In this document: piece by piece, positions 1 to 9,500 of the stretch | How positions within the stretch are numbered: position 1 is the stretch's first letter | Layout of the letters: each line of letters starts with the position of its first letter | NCBI GenBank assembly: GCA_022822785.1 | Contig: JAJEAL010000112.1 | Span: 1 to 32,750, forward strand | Reading direction: 5' to 3' | DNA from: Candidatus Poribacteria bacterium | GTDB lineage: Bacteria > Poribacteria > WGA-4E > PCPOR2b | Length of the DNA: 32,750 nt | Made by a program: the position numbers and the translations under genes | The notes under the pieces: generated by a model | The model's database searches: none | Seen by the model: the letters and a program-made list of their open reading frames with translations, nothing else | Told to the model about the DNA's origin: nothing

Positions 1-61
1 TAGCTTCAACAGCAATACTAAACTTGAATTTCGCCGTATGACGAATCCGTTTGGTTGACAT
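1..61 (-). CDS. IS3-family transposase OrfA-like, N-terminus only (cut by window edge)
   Basis: Reading leftward from the ATG at 59-61, 20 codons are visible before the window ends. They translate to MSTKRIRHTAKFKFSIAVEA. This matches the usual start of IS3-type OrfA helix-turn-helix proteins (a basic start, then xHTxKFKxxxAxEA). A strong ribosome binding site, GGAGG on the minus strand, lies at 69-73, eight bases before the ATG. The sequence between this gene and the FRG-TPR gene stop (163-165) would hold the left IS end. A candidate terminus beginning TGAGGAC on the minus strand starts near 149. Family identity rests on a short segment, so the exact IS group is unknown. Confidence 0.6.
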   Translation of the reverse strand, partial: MSTKRIRHTAKFKFSIAVEA

Positions 62-162
62 TTTTAGGCCTCCATTTCTGGCTGTGAGTTAGACGTTAAA
101 TCTTACTTAACTCCTGGCCCAAATATTGGGGACCATTATAATGTCCTCAATTGTCAAATACT

Positions 163-2481
163 TCAAGGTTTGGCTAGAGTTTTCCATGCTCGATCGTAGT
201 TTCTTATTATCTCGTCCAAGCCGATTTCAGCATCGCTCGCCGATTCGTGAGTTGCTTCTCCGCTTTCTTCTTTTCGCATGGTAATTATCTGGGGTGTCAA
301 CATTGCGGCGATGTCTGCGGGTAATTGAACTCCTGTTATCTGCTCAAAACCTTCAACGCTTCCGTAATCGTTACGAAATGAAGCGATGATATTCAGTCCC
401 ATATTTTTGGCATTCGTTAGGTCCATTCTTGCGTTTCCCCATTCTTTCAGGTGTAACCGCGCCACTGCCCGCCCAATATAAGATTCAGCAAGGTCAGGTT
501 TCCGCTGTATCGCCCTGTTATAATCTTCAATCGCACGGTCATACTCGCCTTGTTTAGTGTAAGCATTACCACGATTGTTATAAGCCTCTGCAAGATCCGG
601 TTTGTGTTCTATCGCTTTGGTATAGTCTTGGATGGCACGGTCATAATCCCCTTTTTCCCCGTAAGCAATCCCACGATTGTAATGTGCCTCGACAGAATCA
701 GGCTTTAGTACTATCGCTTTGTCATAGTCTGCGATAGCACGGTCAACCTCGCCTTTGTTCCGGTAAGCCGCACCGCGATTGCTGTAAGGTTCGGCATAAT
801 CTGGTTCCAGTGCTATCGCTTTGGTGCAATCTTTGATGGCACGGTCATAATCTCCTTTATTGCGGTAAGCCGCACCGCGATTGTTATAGGCTATGGCATA
901 ATTGGGATTCAGTTTTATTGCCTCGTTAAAGTCATCAATAGCACGATTGTAATCACCCTTATCGCGGTAGACAATCCCACGATTGCTATAAGCATTGGCA
1001 AAATCCGGTCTTAGTGTTATGGACTTGTCATAGTCTTCAATGGCTCGGTCAAACAACCCTTTATTATGGTAAGCAATACCGAGATTATTATAGGCATTGG
1101 CATAATTGGGATTCAACTCAATTGCTTTGTCAAAGTCTGTAATAGCTAAGTCAATTTTGCCCTGTTTGCTGTAAACAACACCACGATTGTTATAAGCATT
1201 GGCATAATTGGGATTCAACTCAATTGCTTTATCACAATCTGCAACGGCTAAGTCAAAATCACCTTTATCACCATAAGTCTTACCTCGATTGCTGTAGGCG
1301 TTGGCGTAATTAGGGTTTAGCTGTATTGCTTTGTCAAAGTCTATGATGGCATGGTCAAAATCGCCTTTGCTGTGGTACGCCGCCCCACGATTGTTATAGG
1401 GCTCAGCATCATTGGGATTCAACTCAATTGCTTTGTCAAAGTCCGTAATAGCACGGTCAAAATCGTTTTTATCACTACAAGCCTTACCTCGGTTATTATA
1501 GGCACCGGCATAATTAGGATTAAGCCGTATCGCTTTGTCAAAATCTTCAATGGCTAAGTCAAAATCACCTTTATTGCTGTAAATAGCCCCACGATTACTA
1601 TAGGCACCAACATCATCAGGATTGAGTCGTATTGCTTTGTCAAAATCTTCAATGGCTAAGTCATGCTCGTCTATATCCTTGTAAGCAGTACCACGATTGT
1701 TATAGACTGAGGAAAGTTCTAGATTGCGATCTAAGGCATCGGTATAATGCTGAACGGCTTCTGTACACGCTTTTCGTTTTTCTTTTAATGTCCTCGCTGC
1801 ATCCGCTTTATTTTGGGAGGCGAGCCCGCTATCAAAATCTCTGTAAGCTAACCAATTGTCTCTCTGACTTCTAATAAAGCCATGGATGTCGTTGTAGATA
1901 GTTTTGAGAGATATTTCGTCTGGAAGATTTTCTCGGAGGTGTTGTAATATGAGGAGTTTAAGGTCTTTTGGTATACAGATTACCTTGTATTTCTGTTCAA
2001 TATAACCCTTGGGAGGTTCAACGAATACGCTCTTCTGGGCACAGACGCGAATTTCTGGAGTTTGCGGGTGTCTCAGCATCTTTTTTATTTTCTCGGTTTT
2101 CCGCAAGATAATAACCCGGCCGCATTTAGTCGGAGACCCGTAACAGGCGAAAAAGAGGGCAATATTGTAATCAGTCGTAAAATCAATTAGGTTGGTTTTA
2201 CCTCCGTAGTGTTGGAGGTCGGTGAGAATTTCAAAATCGCTTTTTTCGTTTTCTGCATACTCCCTAGCATCTGTTATAATTCCGGATTGAATCTCCCTTA
2301 TATCAGAGTATTTCACCTTAACTGCGTCAAGTTCACGCCAGAGGTTTGAGGAGATCTTTTCATTACATTCAGGTTCACCTCGGAAGATGTAGGTGCCATC
2401 TGCCGATTTCTCCTTTATATCGTCAATGATGTCTTGAACCGTGCGTGGCGTATCATTTGAGGTGTTAGATTGATTTGACAT
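163..2481 (-). CDS. FRG-domain protein with about 13 tandem TPRs
   Basis: The 772-aa product starts at ATG 2481 with AAAGGAG about five bases upstream. Residues about 25-135 match the FRG domain: YIFRGE at 31-36 and QHYGGKTNLIDFTTD near 90-104, followed by NIALFFAC at 106-113. Residues about 258-700 are thirteen 34-residue tetratricopeptide repeats. Twelve are near-identical, of the type NPNYANAYNNRG...GDFDRAIxDFDKAI; the last is degenerate. A 70-residue tail without repeats follows. No signal peptide or membrane segment is visible, so it is probably cytosolic. FRG is a domain of unknown biochemical role, often fused to other modules. TPR arrays bind proteins, so this may be a sensor or scaffold for the upstream methyltransferase and helicase. 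It is the last gene of the leftward island, 123 bp after the methyltransferase stop, and an IS element abuts its 3' end. Function is inferred from context only. Confidence 0.85.
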   Translation of the reverse strand: MSNQSNTSNDTPRTVQDIIDDIKEKSADGTYIFRGEPECNEKISSNLWRELDAVKVKYSDIREIQSGIITDAREYAENEKSDFEILTDLQHYGGKTNLIDFTTDYNIALFFACYGSPTKCGRVIILRKTEKIKKMLRHPQTPEIRVCAQKSVFVEPPKGYIEQKYKVICIPKDLKLLILQHLRENLPDEISLKTIYNDIHGFIRSQRDNWLAYRDFDSGLASQNKADAARTLKEKRKACTEAVQHYTDALDRNLELSSVYNNRGTAYKDIDEHDLAIEDFDKAIRLNPDDVGAYSNRGAIYSNKGDFDLAIEDFDKAIRLNPNYAGAYNNRGKACSDKNDFDRAITDFDKAIELNPNDAEPYNNRGAAYHSKGDFDHAIIDFDKAIQLNPNYANAYSNRGKTYGDKGDFDLAVADCDKAIELNPNYANAYNNRGVVYSKQGKIDLAITDFDKAIELNPNYANAYNNLGIAYHNKGLFDRAIEDYDKSITLRPDFANAYSNRGIVYRDKGDYNRAIDDFNEAIKLNPNYAIAYNNRGAAYRNKGDYDRAIKDCTKAIALEPDYAEPYSNRGAAYRNKGEVDRAIADYDKAIVLKPDSVEAHYNRGIAYGEKGDYDRAIQDYTKAIEHKPDLAEAYNNRGNAYTKQGEYDRAIEDYNRAIQRKPDLAESYIGRAVARLHLKEWGNARMDLTNAKNMGLNIIASFRNDYGSVEGFEQITGVQLPADIAAMLTPQIITMRKEESGEATHESASDAEIGLDEIIRNYDRAWKTLAKP
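382..1710 (-). repeat. Tandem 102-bp repeats encoding the TPR array
   Basis: About thirteen 102-bp units lie head to tail inside the FRG-TPR gene, recognisable by recurring ccacgattgttataggc and tttgtcaaagtc words at 102-bp spacing. Similarity between units is high at the DNA level, which suggests recent duplication or gene conversion and a potential for copy-number change. Confidence 0.85.
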
Positions 2482-2523
2482 TTTTACTCCTTTTTCTCCA
2501 TACTGGCAATTCCCTCATTGTCA

Positions 2524-2612
2524 GAATCGCTGATTCGCGCGGATTCAGGGATTACACGGATTGAAAAAATCCGCGCTATCCGCTTAATCCGTCTAATCCG
2601 TGATTCAGACAT
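2524..2612 (-). repeat. Palindromic ACGGATTA-type intergenic repeat
   Basis: On the minus strand this stretch is a run of related words: TCACGGATTAGACGGATTAA, GCGGAT, CGGATT-TTTTC-AATCCG (a small hairpin) and TGAATCCGCGCG. It supplies the stop codon of the methyltransferase gene (TGA at 2605-2607, inside TCTGAATCACGG). A related, more diverged copy in the same orientation lies near 13050-13097. Confidence 0.7.
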
Positions 2613-5600
2613 TTTCCGCTTCTTCCACAATGTCAGTCTCATCAACATCAAGACCGTATAAGAAGTATACTATCTGATCAATCTCTTTTTCAAGTTTGGA
2701 TACATCGGCGTCCGGATCGGTGCGTTTGGCGTCGAGGATCTGATCGACAAGTTCAATAATTGGTTCTTGTTCTTCAGGTGACACATCAGGAACCGGCAAC
2801 TTTTTCCAATCATCAGGATATAGGTGGATATTGCTGCGGCGATTTGCCCTCAAGAAATCACGAGCGGCAGTAGAGTTCATAACGCCGATCAAGAATTTCA
2901 CAGCAAAACGACGACTAGTCTCTTCAAGTTCTTCCCGCGCGGGCAAATCCGGACGGTACGGTGTTTCGTCATGATAGCGCGTCTGCTTTTTGATAGATCT
3001 GTTACGAACCTCTGTCAAGCTATACCAAGGAAGAAAACCTACGCTACTTTCTGTAAAATGCAATCGACAATCGTCATAACAAGCCTTTGGATCCGGCCCG
3101 GGACTACGCTGAACGAGTATTTTTTCATCAACTTTATATAGTTCAGGAAACGTCGGACGGCTAAACAAATTAGGAGCTCGTTCCGTTCCCCACTCTAACC
3201 ATTTATTGATAGCAGGAAGCCACTTCGCAAGGTGTTTACCTTCTACAAATGGTTTCGGATGATACTCATCCTCTACGTCTGACACTAAATCTCTTAACTC
3301 AAATTCCCCTGGTGCTTTTTTTTCGTGAGCATGGACAACCATTCCCTTTGTGATGTAGCAAATTTCGTCTAGGGTTACCGTTAGGATTGACAAAGATTGA
3401 AAATCAGTATCTTCCGGGAAAAAGACACGATAGCTTAATTCATGCTGTTCGTTAGTTGGCAATAAATTGACCGCACCAAATTCGGGATCATGAACACGGC
3501 GTTCTGGCTTTTGATGACTACCATCTGCCTTTTGAAACAGATAGGTGACGTTATGAACCCCCGCCTCAAAGATTTTAATCTTACTCAAGAAGTCTAGTCG
3601 TAAGATTCGACTATTTTTCAAAAACCAGTCTTGTGACTTCTGGGCATACTTTGAATGACAATAGGCATCCGAGACAATGAGCGTAGTAAAGCCGCCGGGC
3701 TTGAGCAGCTTATAGCTGCGCTCAATGAACGGAATATACAGATCCCACTTTTCCCAAAGAGTTTCATACTGGTTGCTATCTTCAATTTTCTGGCGCATTT
3801 TGAGGTGTTCATCACCTGAATCCGCCCTGACATAAGGCGGATTGCCAATTGTAATATCAAATCCTTTCCTAACCCCAAACATCCACTCTGGATCAAAGAA
3901 ACCAGCAGAAGCATTCTGATCATAGGGGTCCCAATAGGCGATTTTGCGAGCATCGTCAAAGCTGAGGTCAAATTTTTTCTTGCGCCCTTTATACTTTTTC
4001 TGTTCCACTTCCCGCAACTGCTTGCGGTGTTTCGGATTGGGAAGTTGAGCAATTTTTCGTTCTATTTCCCGTTGTTGGTGCTCCATCCATTTTTCTTTTT
4101 CACCTTCCAATTCCGCTTCCAACTGTTCCCGACGCTCGTCCTCCCGCTCTTCGAGATCAAGTTTTTCCCCTCGATTGTTTGTAAGGAAATGCTTTTCACG
4201 AATTCCCTCAATTTCTCTGGTTAATTGCTGTATAGCATCCTCTTGAAGCAACAATCTGGTTTCGGATAATTGCAAGCCGATTAGCGTATTCGCTGCAATA
4301 AAACGGGTCTCCAGATTCGGCAGCGGCTTAATTCCAAAGTTGTCTGCGGCTTTGCTATTCGGTTCCTGCTCAATGGCAAGAGAAATAAAAAAACGAAGTT
4401 TGGCAATTTGGCACGCAATCGGTTGAATATCCACACCGAAGATGCTATTTTGGATCAGATACAATTTCCGTCCAAAGTCCGAATCGCGGTAACGCTCGAA
4501 AGTATTGCTGATTTCTACTAGTTCGTCCTCTCGCGTTTGTTGATTTGAGATCTTGAAAGCCGCCTGTGCCCGCTTTCCGGCACGGTCTCGCTGTAACTGC
4601 TCCCACCGGCTGTTATCCGGATCTAACCGCCGCAGTGCGAGGGTCAGTTTGTGAAGGACACCCATCGGAAAAGCACCGGAACCGACCGCCGGATCCAATA
4701 TCTTTAGTTCTGAAATTGCCCGCACAATTCCGTCGGTCTCATCGTCATCAAACCATTCGTTTGCATCGTCAAACACTTGTGCATATTCGAAAAGATAGCG
4801 CAACCGCTCGTCCCAAAACTTCGTATCTTCGTCCGTCGGCGGCACCTGCTGTGCTAGTATTGCTACTAACGCCTCTTCCACCATGTAGTCCACGATGGGG
4901 CGCGGGGTATAGTAGGAGCCGGTCTGTTTCCGTACTGTCTCACCGGTCTCAGGGTTATATGCGGCGAGCAGGTTTTCAAATACCCTGCCGAGTAGTTCTG
5001 GATCTAATGCGACATCCTGCTCTATCGGCGTGTTTTCCTCAACAGTAAACTTATAGTGATTGAGCAGAGGAATCAAACCGCGGTCCTTGTCAAAAAAGAG
5101 ACAGTTAGGAATGCTTAATTTCTTGTAGTCTTTATCAGAAAAGCAGTCAATACGGTAGCCTCCGTCTCTTGTCGCCTTGAAGCTGTCGAGGCAATCGAAT
5201 AAGCCACCGTTGATAAACGGCGTTTGGGCAAACAGTTCCAGTAGTTTATCAGGGTTGTGCATCTGATCCTTATAGCGATAACGTGAAAAATTGCGATGGT
5301 CTGGGTTCCTCTCTTTGCTAAATCCACGCTTCTCACCCTCGGCGTTCTCTATCTCGGTGTTCAGTGTGGCAAAAAACAGGTTCTGTAGTACGGCACGGTA
5401 GTAGGAATCACCGGCCTCACGGTCATAGTCTTTCAGTAAGGGGGAGACTTGTATCTCATTGAAAAGTTCATCGGCAACCAATCCTTTCTCTTTGATGAAC
5501 CAGACAAACAACAAGCGCGTGATTAAGCGGATGACGTGCTCCTCCGGATCTACAGTGCGATTTTTGTCCGTCGGAAACTTCCCCTCAGCTACCGCCCATT

Positions 5601-6321
5601 CAAACCAAGCGAACAGTTCCCGGTAGAATTTCTTGTTGAGCTCCTCGGTATCCAGTCGGGCAAGCCACGCCGCGAGCAATCCATCGAAGTTTTCCGGTTG
5701 CTTGTTGGCGTCCATCCACTTCTCGCATTCGTCCAACGAAAGTTCATACAGAATCTCTCTATGCGCTGGGTGTGGGTTATTTAGGCGAATGTCCTTGATT
5801 AGGCTGACCTGTTCCAGCACGTCGAGATTTGGGTCGCGTTTGTGTTGACGGCGACCAACAAAGCCGATGGTCAAACGGTCTTGAACACGAAAGAACACCA
5901 CAGTCGCAAGGGGGAGCCGTTTGTTGACCTCTCGTGTAAACTGGGCGTATTTGCTCCGGGAGTAGTCTTTATCTTTTAATTCGACAGCACAGAAAACAAA
6001 ACTCTGTATAAGTCCCCCGTCGAAGGTTCTTGACTCCAAGCGGTCTGGCTGACTGTTAGCAATTTCATCGCTCCCAACTTGAGATACCAATTCTATTGAT
6101 TTGGCATTCTTGCGGAATTCTTGTTCGGTCTTGGTGTTTTCGTTTTCAGCCGGATGTTCCTGAATAAAGTTATCCACCGTTTCCAGAAGTTCCTCAGTGA
6201 GTGGCGCGTGGTAGTCTAGCACCTCAAGTAGGTTGTTTGAGGTTTCCAAAAGATCGCCATCAATCATCCCCGCCAAGGCGGATTCAATTTCTTGCTTCTT
6301 GCTGATTTCTTCGTTGTTCAT
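2605..6321 (-). CDS. N6-adenine DNA methyltransferase, Eco57I / type IIG-like, with N-terminal extra domain
   Basis: The 1238-aa product carries the class I SAM-binding motif DPAVGSG (residues 543-549), the preceding GSYYTPRPIVDYM segment (468-480) and the amino-adenine catalytic motif NPPY (827-830). It should therefore transfer methyl groups to adenine N6 in DNA. A charged, probably coiled-coil insertion spans about 700-780. A TaqI/Eco57I-like target recognition region probably occupies about 990-1180. Residues about 95-200 form a separate module (VELKDKDYSR at 113-122, FVGRRQHKRDP near 153-163, LIKDIRLNNPHPAH near 174-187). This could be a degenerate nuclease or DNA-binding domain, but I cannot identify catalytic residues with confidence. 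The start ATG has AGGAA 8 bases upstream. It lies 201 bp downstream of the PLD-helicase gene, its likely partner. The length fits type IIG or DrmMI-like enzymes. The lack of an obvious nuclease suggests that cleavage, if any, is done by the partner. Confidence 0.9.
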   Translation of the reverse strand: MNNEEISKKQEIESALAGMIDGDLLETSNNLLEVLDYHAPLTEELLETVDNFIQEHPAENENTKTEQEFRKNAKSIELVSQVGSDEIANSQPDRLESRTFDGGLIQSFVFCAVELKDKDYSRSKYAQFTREVNKRLPLATVVFFRVQDRLTIGFVGRRQHKRDPNLDVLEQVSLIKDIRLNNPHPAHREILYELSLDECEKWMDANKQPENFDGLLAAWLARLDTEELNKKFYRELFAWFEWAVAEGKFPTDKNRTVDPEEHVIRLITRLLFVWFIKEKGLVADELFNEIQVSPLLKDYDREAGDSYYRAVLQNLFFATLNTEIENAEGEKRGFSKERNPDHRNFSRYRYKDQMHNPDKLLELFAQTPFINGGLFDCLDSFKATRDGGYRIDCFSDKDYKKLSIPNCLFFDKDRGLIPLLNHYKFTVEENTPIEQDVALDPELLGRVFENLLAAYNPETGETVRKQTGSYYTPRPIVDYMVEEALVAILAQQVPPTDEDTKFWDERLRYLFEYAQVFDDANEWFDDDETDGIVRAISELKILDPAVGSGAFPMGVLHKLTLALRRLDPDNSRWEQLQRDRAGKRAQAAFKISNQQTREDELVEISNTFERYRDSDFGRKLYLIQNSIFGVDIQPIACQIAKLRFFISLAIEQEPNSKAADNFGIKPLPNLETRFIAANTLIGLQLSETRLLLQEDAIQQLTREIEGIREKHFLTNNRGEKLDLEEREDERREQLEAELEGEKEKWMEHQQREIERKIAQLPNPKHRKQLREVEQKKYKGRKKKFDLSFDDARKIAYWDPYDQNASAGFFDPEWMFGVRKGFDITIGNPPYVRADSGDEHLKMRQKIEDSNQYETLWEKWDLYIPFIERSYKLLKPGGFTTLIVSDAYCHSKYAQKSQDWFLKNSRILRLDFLSKIKIFEAGVHNVTYLFQKADGSHQKPERRVHDPEFGAVNLLPTNEQHELSYRVFFPEDTDFQSLSILTVTLDEICYITKGMVVHAHEKKAPGEFELRDLVSDVEDEYHPKPFVEGKHLAKWLPAINKWLEWGTERAPNLFSRPTFPELYKVDEKILVQRSPGPDPKACYDDCRLHFTESSVGFLPWYSLTEVRNRSIKKQTRYHDETPYRPDLPAREELEETSRRFAVKFLIGVMNSTAARDFLRANRRSNIHLYPDDWKKLPVPDVSPEEQEPIIELVDQILDAKRTDPDADVSKLEKEIDQIVYFLYGLDVDETDIVEEAENV

Positions 6322-6365
6322 CTGTTTCGTTCCTGTTTGTTATGCAACTGAAGGGAGCTTATGAA

Positions 6366-6445
6366 ATTCGGTAATCTTCAAACGATGTCCGGTGCGGTTG
6401 CAAACCGCACCTACCGGGCCTGGGGCACATCTAGAATTACCGATT
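6366..6445. repeat. Small inverted-repeat element with central GTAG hairpin
   Basis: TCGGTAAT at 6368-6375 and ATTACCGA at 6436-6443 form an 8-bp perfect inverted repeat around a hairpin. The hairpin is GTGCGGTT (6392-6399), loop GCA, AACCGCAC (6403-6410). On the minus strand GTAG (6411-6414) directly precedes the stem. The rest of the 6322-6522 spacer shows no gene. Confidence 0.65.
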
Positions 6446-6522
6446 TATTTTTTACAACCTCATACAGTTTGCGGGGCGGGATCACAATCTAACAGATCGT
6501 GGTACAAAAAACTATCTACTTG

Positions 6523-9500
6523 CTATGACTGTGGGGTTGTGATGACTAGCCATGTCACCAGCTCAAAATCGCTGGCATCTCTGGGAGTTGCAGATCTCGG
6601 AGTTAGTTTTAAGTCTCGTGGACCGCCACGCTTCAGATTTCTGGTTTGCGTTGTTGTATGCGCCCTGCTGATGTGAGCGATGACCGCTTTCAACAGTTTG
6701 TTGTAGAGCGTCATGTTCTCGCCGTTTTGGGTGTCGCTGTCAAACTGGATGCACAGGTCATGTAACGGATCGATCTTACCGGCCGCCGCCGATTCAAACA
6801 GATCGAGCACCTGTCGGGTGTTTGCACAACCGTAGCGGATGTCACCGGTGTTGCGGATATAGACCGCATAAAAGGGGTGGATGGGACTCGCTGTTTTTCT
6901 CTGTATATCCGTGCTAGCGTTCCGTTGGCGGAGAAAAAAGATGACACCCGTTTCCATCGGCCGGTCTTCATCGTGGGTGACCGCATACACGCCGTTGGGG
7001 GTCGCTTCCAATTTTCTTTTGTTGTCTTCCAGATACCGCAACAGTTGGGTGAAGAAGTAGTCGAGCGTAAAATCGCTCAGCACAACCCCGTCGGAGAGGT
7101 CGTCGAAGTCTAGCACCTCTTCGCGCAGCTGCTTCAGTTGCTGGTCACGGAAATTCAGTTCCATCTGGGCTTGTTCGTATGCCGATTCGTTCAATGGGTC
7201 CTCACTGCCGGTTGCGGCGGCGTCCGCGAGTGCCATGCGCGCCTCGACACGACTTTGCAAGCGCAGATATACCTCCATATCTTCGGTGGGCCAATAGTTA
7301 ATCATTCGCACCGAGAGGTTGCGGCTGCCGATACGGTCGATACGACCGAAACGTTGGATAATACGCACCGGATTCCAGTGGATGTCGTAGTTCAGCACCG
7401 TGTCGCAATCCTGTAGATTTTGCCCCTCCGATATGCAATCGGTGGCGATGAGCAGGTCAATTTCATCGCCATTATTGTCAGCGCGGCCCCGGGCTCGTGG
7501 TGCGAAATTGGTCAGGATGGCGTTGAAGTTGTTTGGACGGGATTGGGTGCGCGTCACGTCGCCGGAGACCATCGCCACCTTCAGGTTCAATTCCGCTGCC
7601 AGATTCGACAGGTTGTCATAGAGGTAATCCGCCGTGTCCTTGAAGGTGGTGAATACCAGCAGCTTGCGGTTAATCTCCCCGTCCCTGTCGGTTGGGGGGT
7701 GTGCTGCCTTGTCGCGAATATGCGCCTTAATCGCTTGCAGTTTGCCATCTCGCTCAGGCGTAATCCCTTTGACGCTCTCCAACGCCTTATCCAACGTCCT
7801 TTTGTCCTTTATGAGATCCTTTTTCCAGCGGACGCAATCCAATTCTCCCAAGTGATAGGGGTGGCGCGCCTTATTTACGAGAAACTCCTCATCGTCTTCG
7901 TCGTCCTCCGGTAGGATGTCGGTTTCTACTAGACGGTCAGTTTCTGTTTCCGGCATCCCCTGGTTTTGTTCGTAGCGATTAATCTTTTCCAACAAGGTGT
8001 CAATTTTGCCGATTGTGCGTTGGAGCGTTTCTGTGAGGGAATGTGCGGAGCTCTCCAAACGCTTGAGAAAGTTGGTCTGCATCATCCCAATCAGGAACTT
8101 CTCACGGTCCAACTGGTTGAAACGGAAGTCCTGTTTCTCTTTTGCTAATCGCTGTTTTGCTTCTTCACCGATAACGTAACTGGACGGCGTGTAGACAGAC
8201 AGGGAGAATTTCTCTATCTGATCCGCCAAGTATTTATAGGAGAGTGCGCCGTCTAGGTCAGTGGGTGGGTGATGGTTTTCCGGTTTCAGCTGTTCGGGAA
8301 ACTCGCCGATTCTGTCGATTTCGTCCGCGTAAAAATTCTCAATGTGCCGCCGAGAGCGAGCGATAGAAACGCCGCCAAGCAGCTGGAAGAAATCGGCTCC
8401 CAATTCATTCAGTAACTTCGACTTATCTCTGCGGCCACCCGCATCCGGGTTGTCCTCCCACGCCTTAAACGTCTTTTGTGCCTGCCCCAGCAACGCGCGG
8501 ATATTACTGATTCCCAAACTTTTCTGGAAGACCTCTTCGCGCTTTCCGGTCATCAGGTAAATCTGATTCCGTAGGTCAATGAGGGACGTATTGACCGGCG
8601 TCGCTGAAAGCATCAGCACCTTCGTCTGGGCACCCTCCTTGATAACCTCCTCCAACAGTCGTGTGTAACGACTGTGACGGATGATATTACCGGCATCATC
8701 AAGGGTGGGTTTGGTGTCGTTACGGAAGTTGTGCGATTCGTCGATCACCACCAAGTCAAAGTTGCTCCAATTAAAGCCTGCCAAATCGGTGCCGTCGGCA
8801 TCGCCTTCGTAACGGGATAGGTCGGTATGTGATAAAAGTGAGTAACCGAATTTGTCCCCATCAAAAGGGTTGTTGCGCTGGCTGTAATACACTGGATACA
8901 GGGCCCAATTTTCGCGCAGTTTCTTGGGACACAACACCAGCACACGCTCATTTCTCAATTCAAAGAACTTGATCACTGCCAACGCTGTGTAGGTTTTGCC
9001 CAACCCCACGCTATCGGCGAGGATGCAGCCGTTGTGCCGTAACAGCCGGGCAATAACGCTTTTTACACCATCTTTCTGGAAGGCGTACAACGTATCCCAA
9101 ATTTTTGTGTCGTATAGATGCGTATCCTCTATTGTCTGCTCGTTGTTCATGCGGGTCTCTAATTCATCCCGGAACAGCTCGTAAAGGGTCTTGTAATAGA
9201 TGAACTCTGGCCCCTGATCGTCCCCCAGCTTCTTTAACCTAGCGATTACCTGTTCTTTTACATCTTCGACCCGCTCTTTGTCATTCCAGACATCATCAAA
9301 CCACGCTTTCAGGTCGCCGCGGTCTTGGTCGTCCTCCACCTCAAGATTGAGTTCGATGTTATTGTTGGACTGACCTAATCCGAGTCCCTGCACGGTAAAA
9401 TTGGAGCTGCCCATGATGGCTTTGTTTGCGTCGTTGTTGGCGATGTGATACATTTTCCCGTGGAGCAGATTTGATTGCCGGGTTGATTTAATCTCAACCT

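Noticed and set aside
382-1710. CRISPR array
   Set aside because: The regular repeats are in-frame TPR codons 102 bp apart with no unique spacers.
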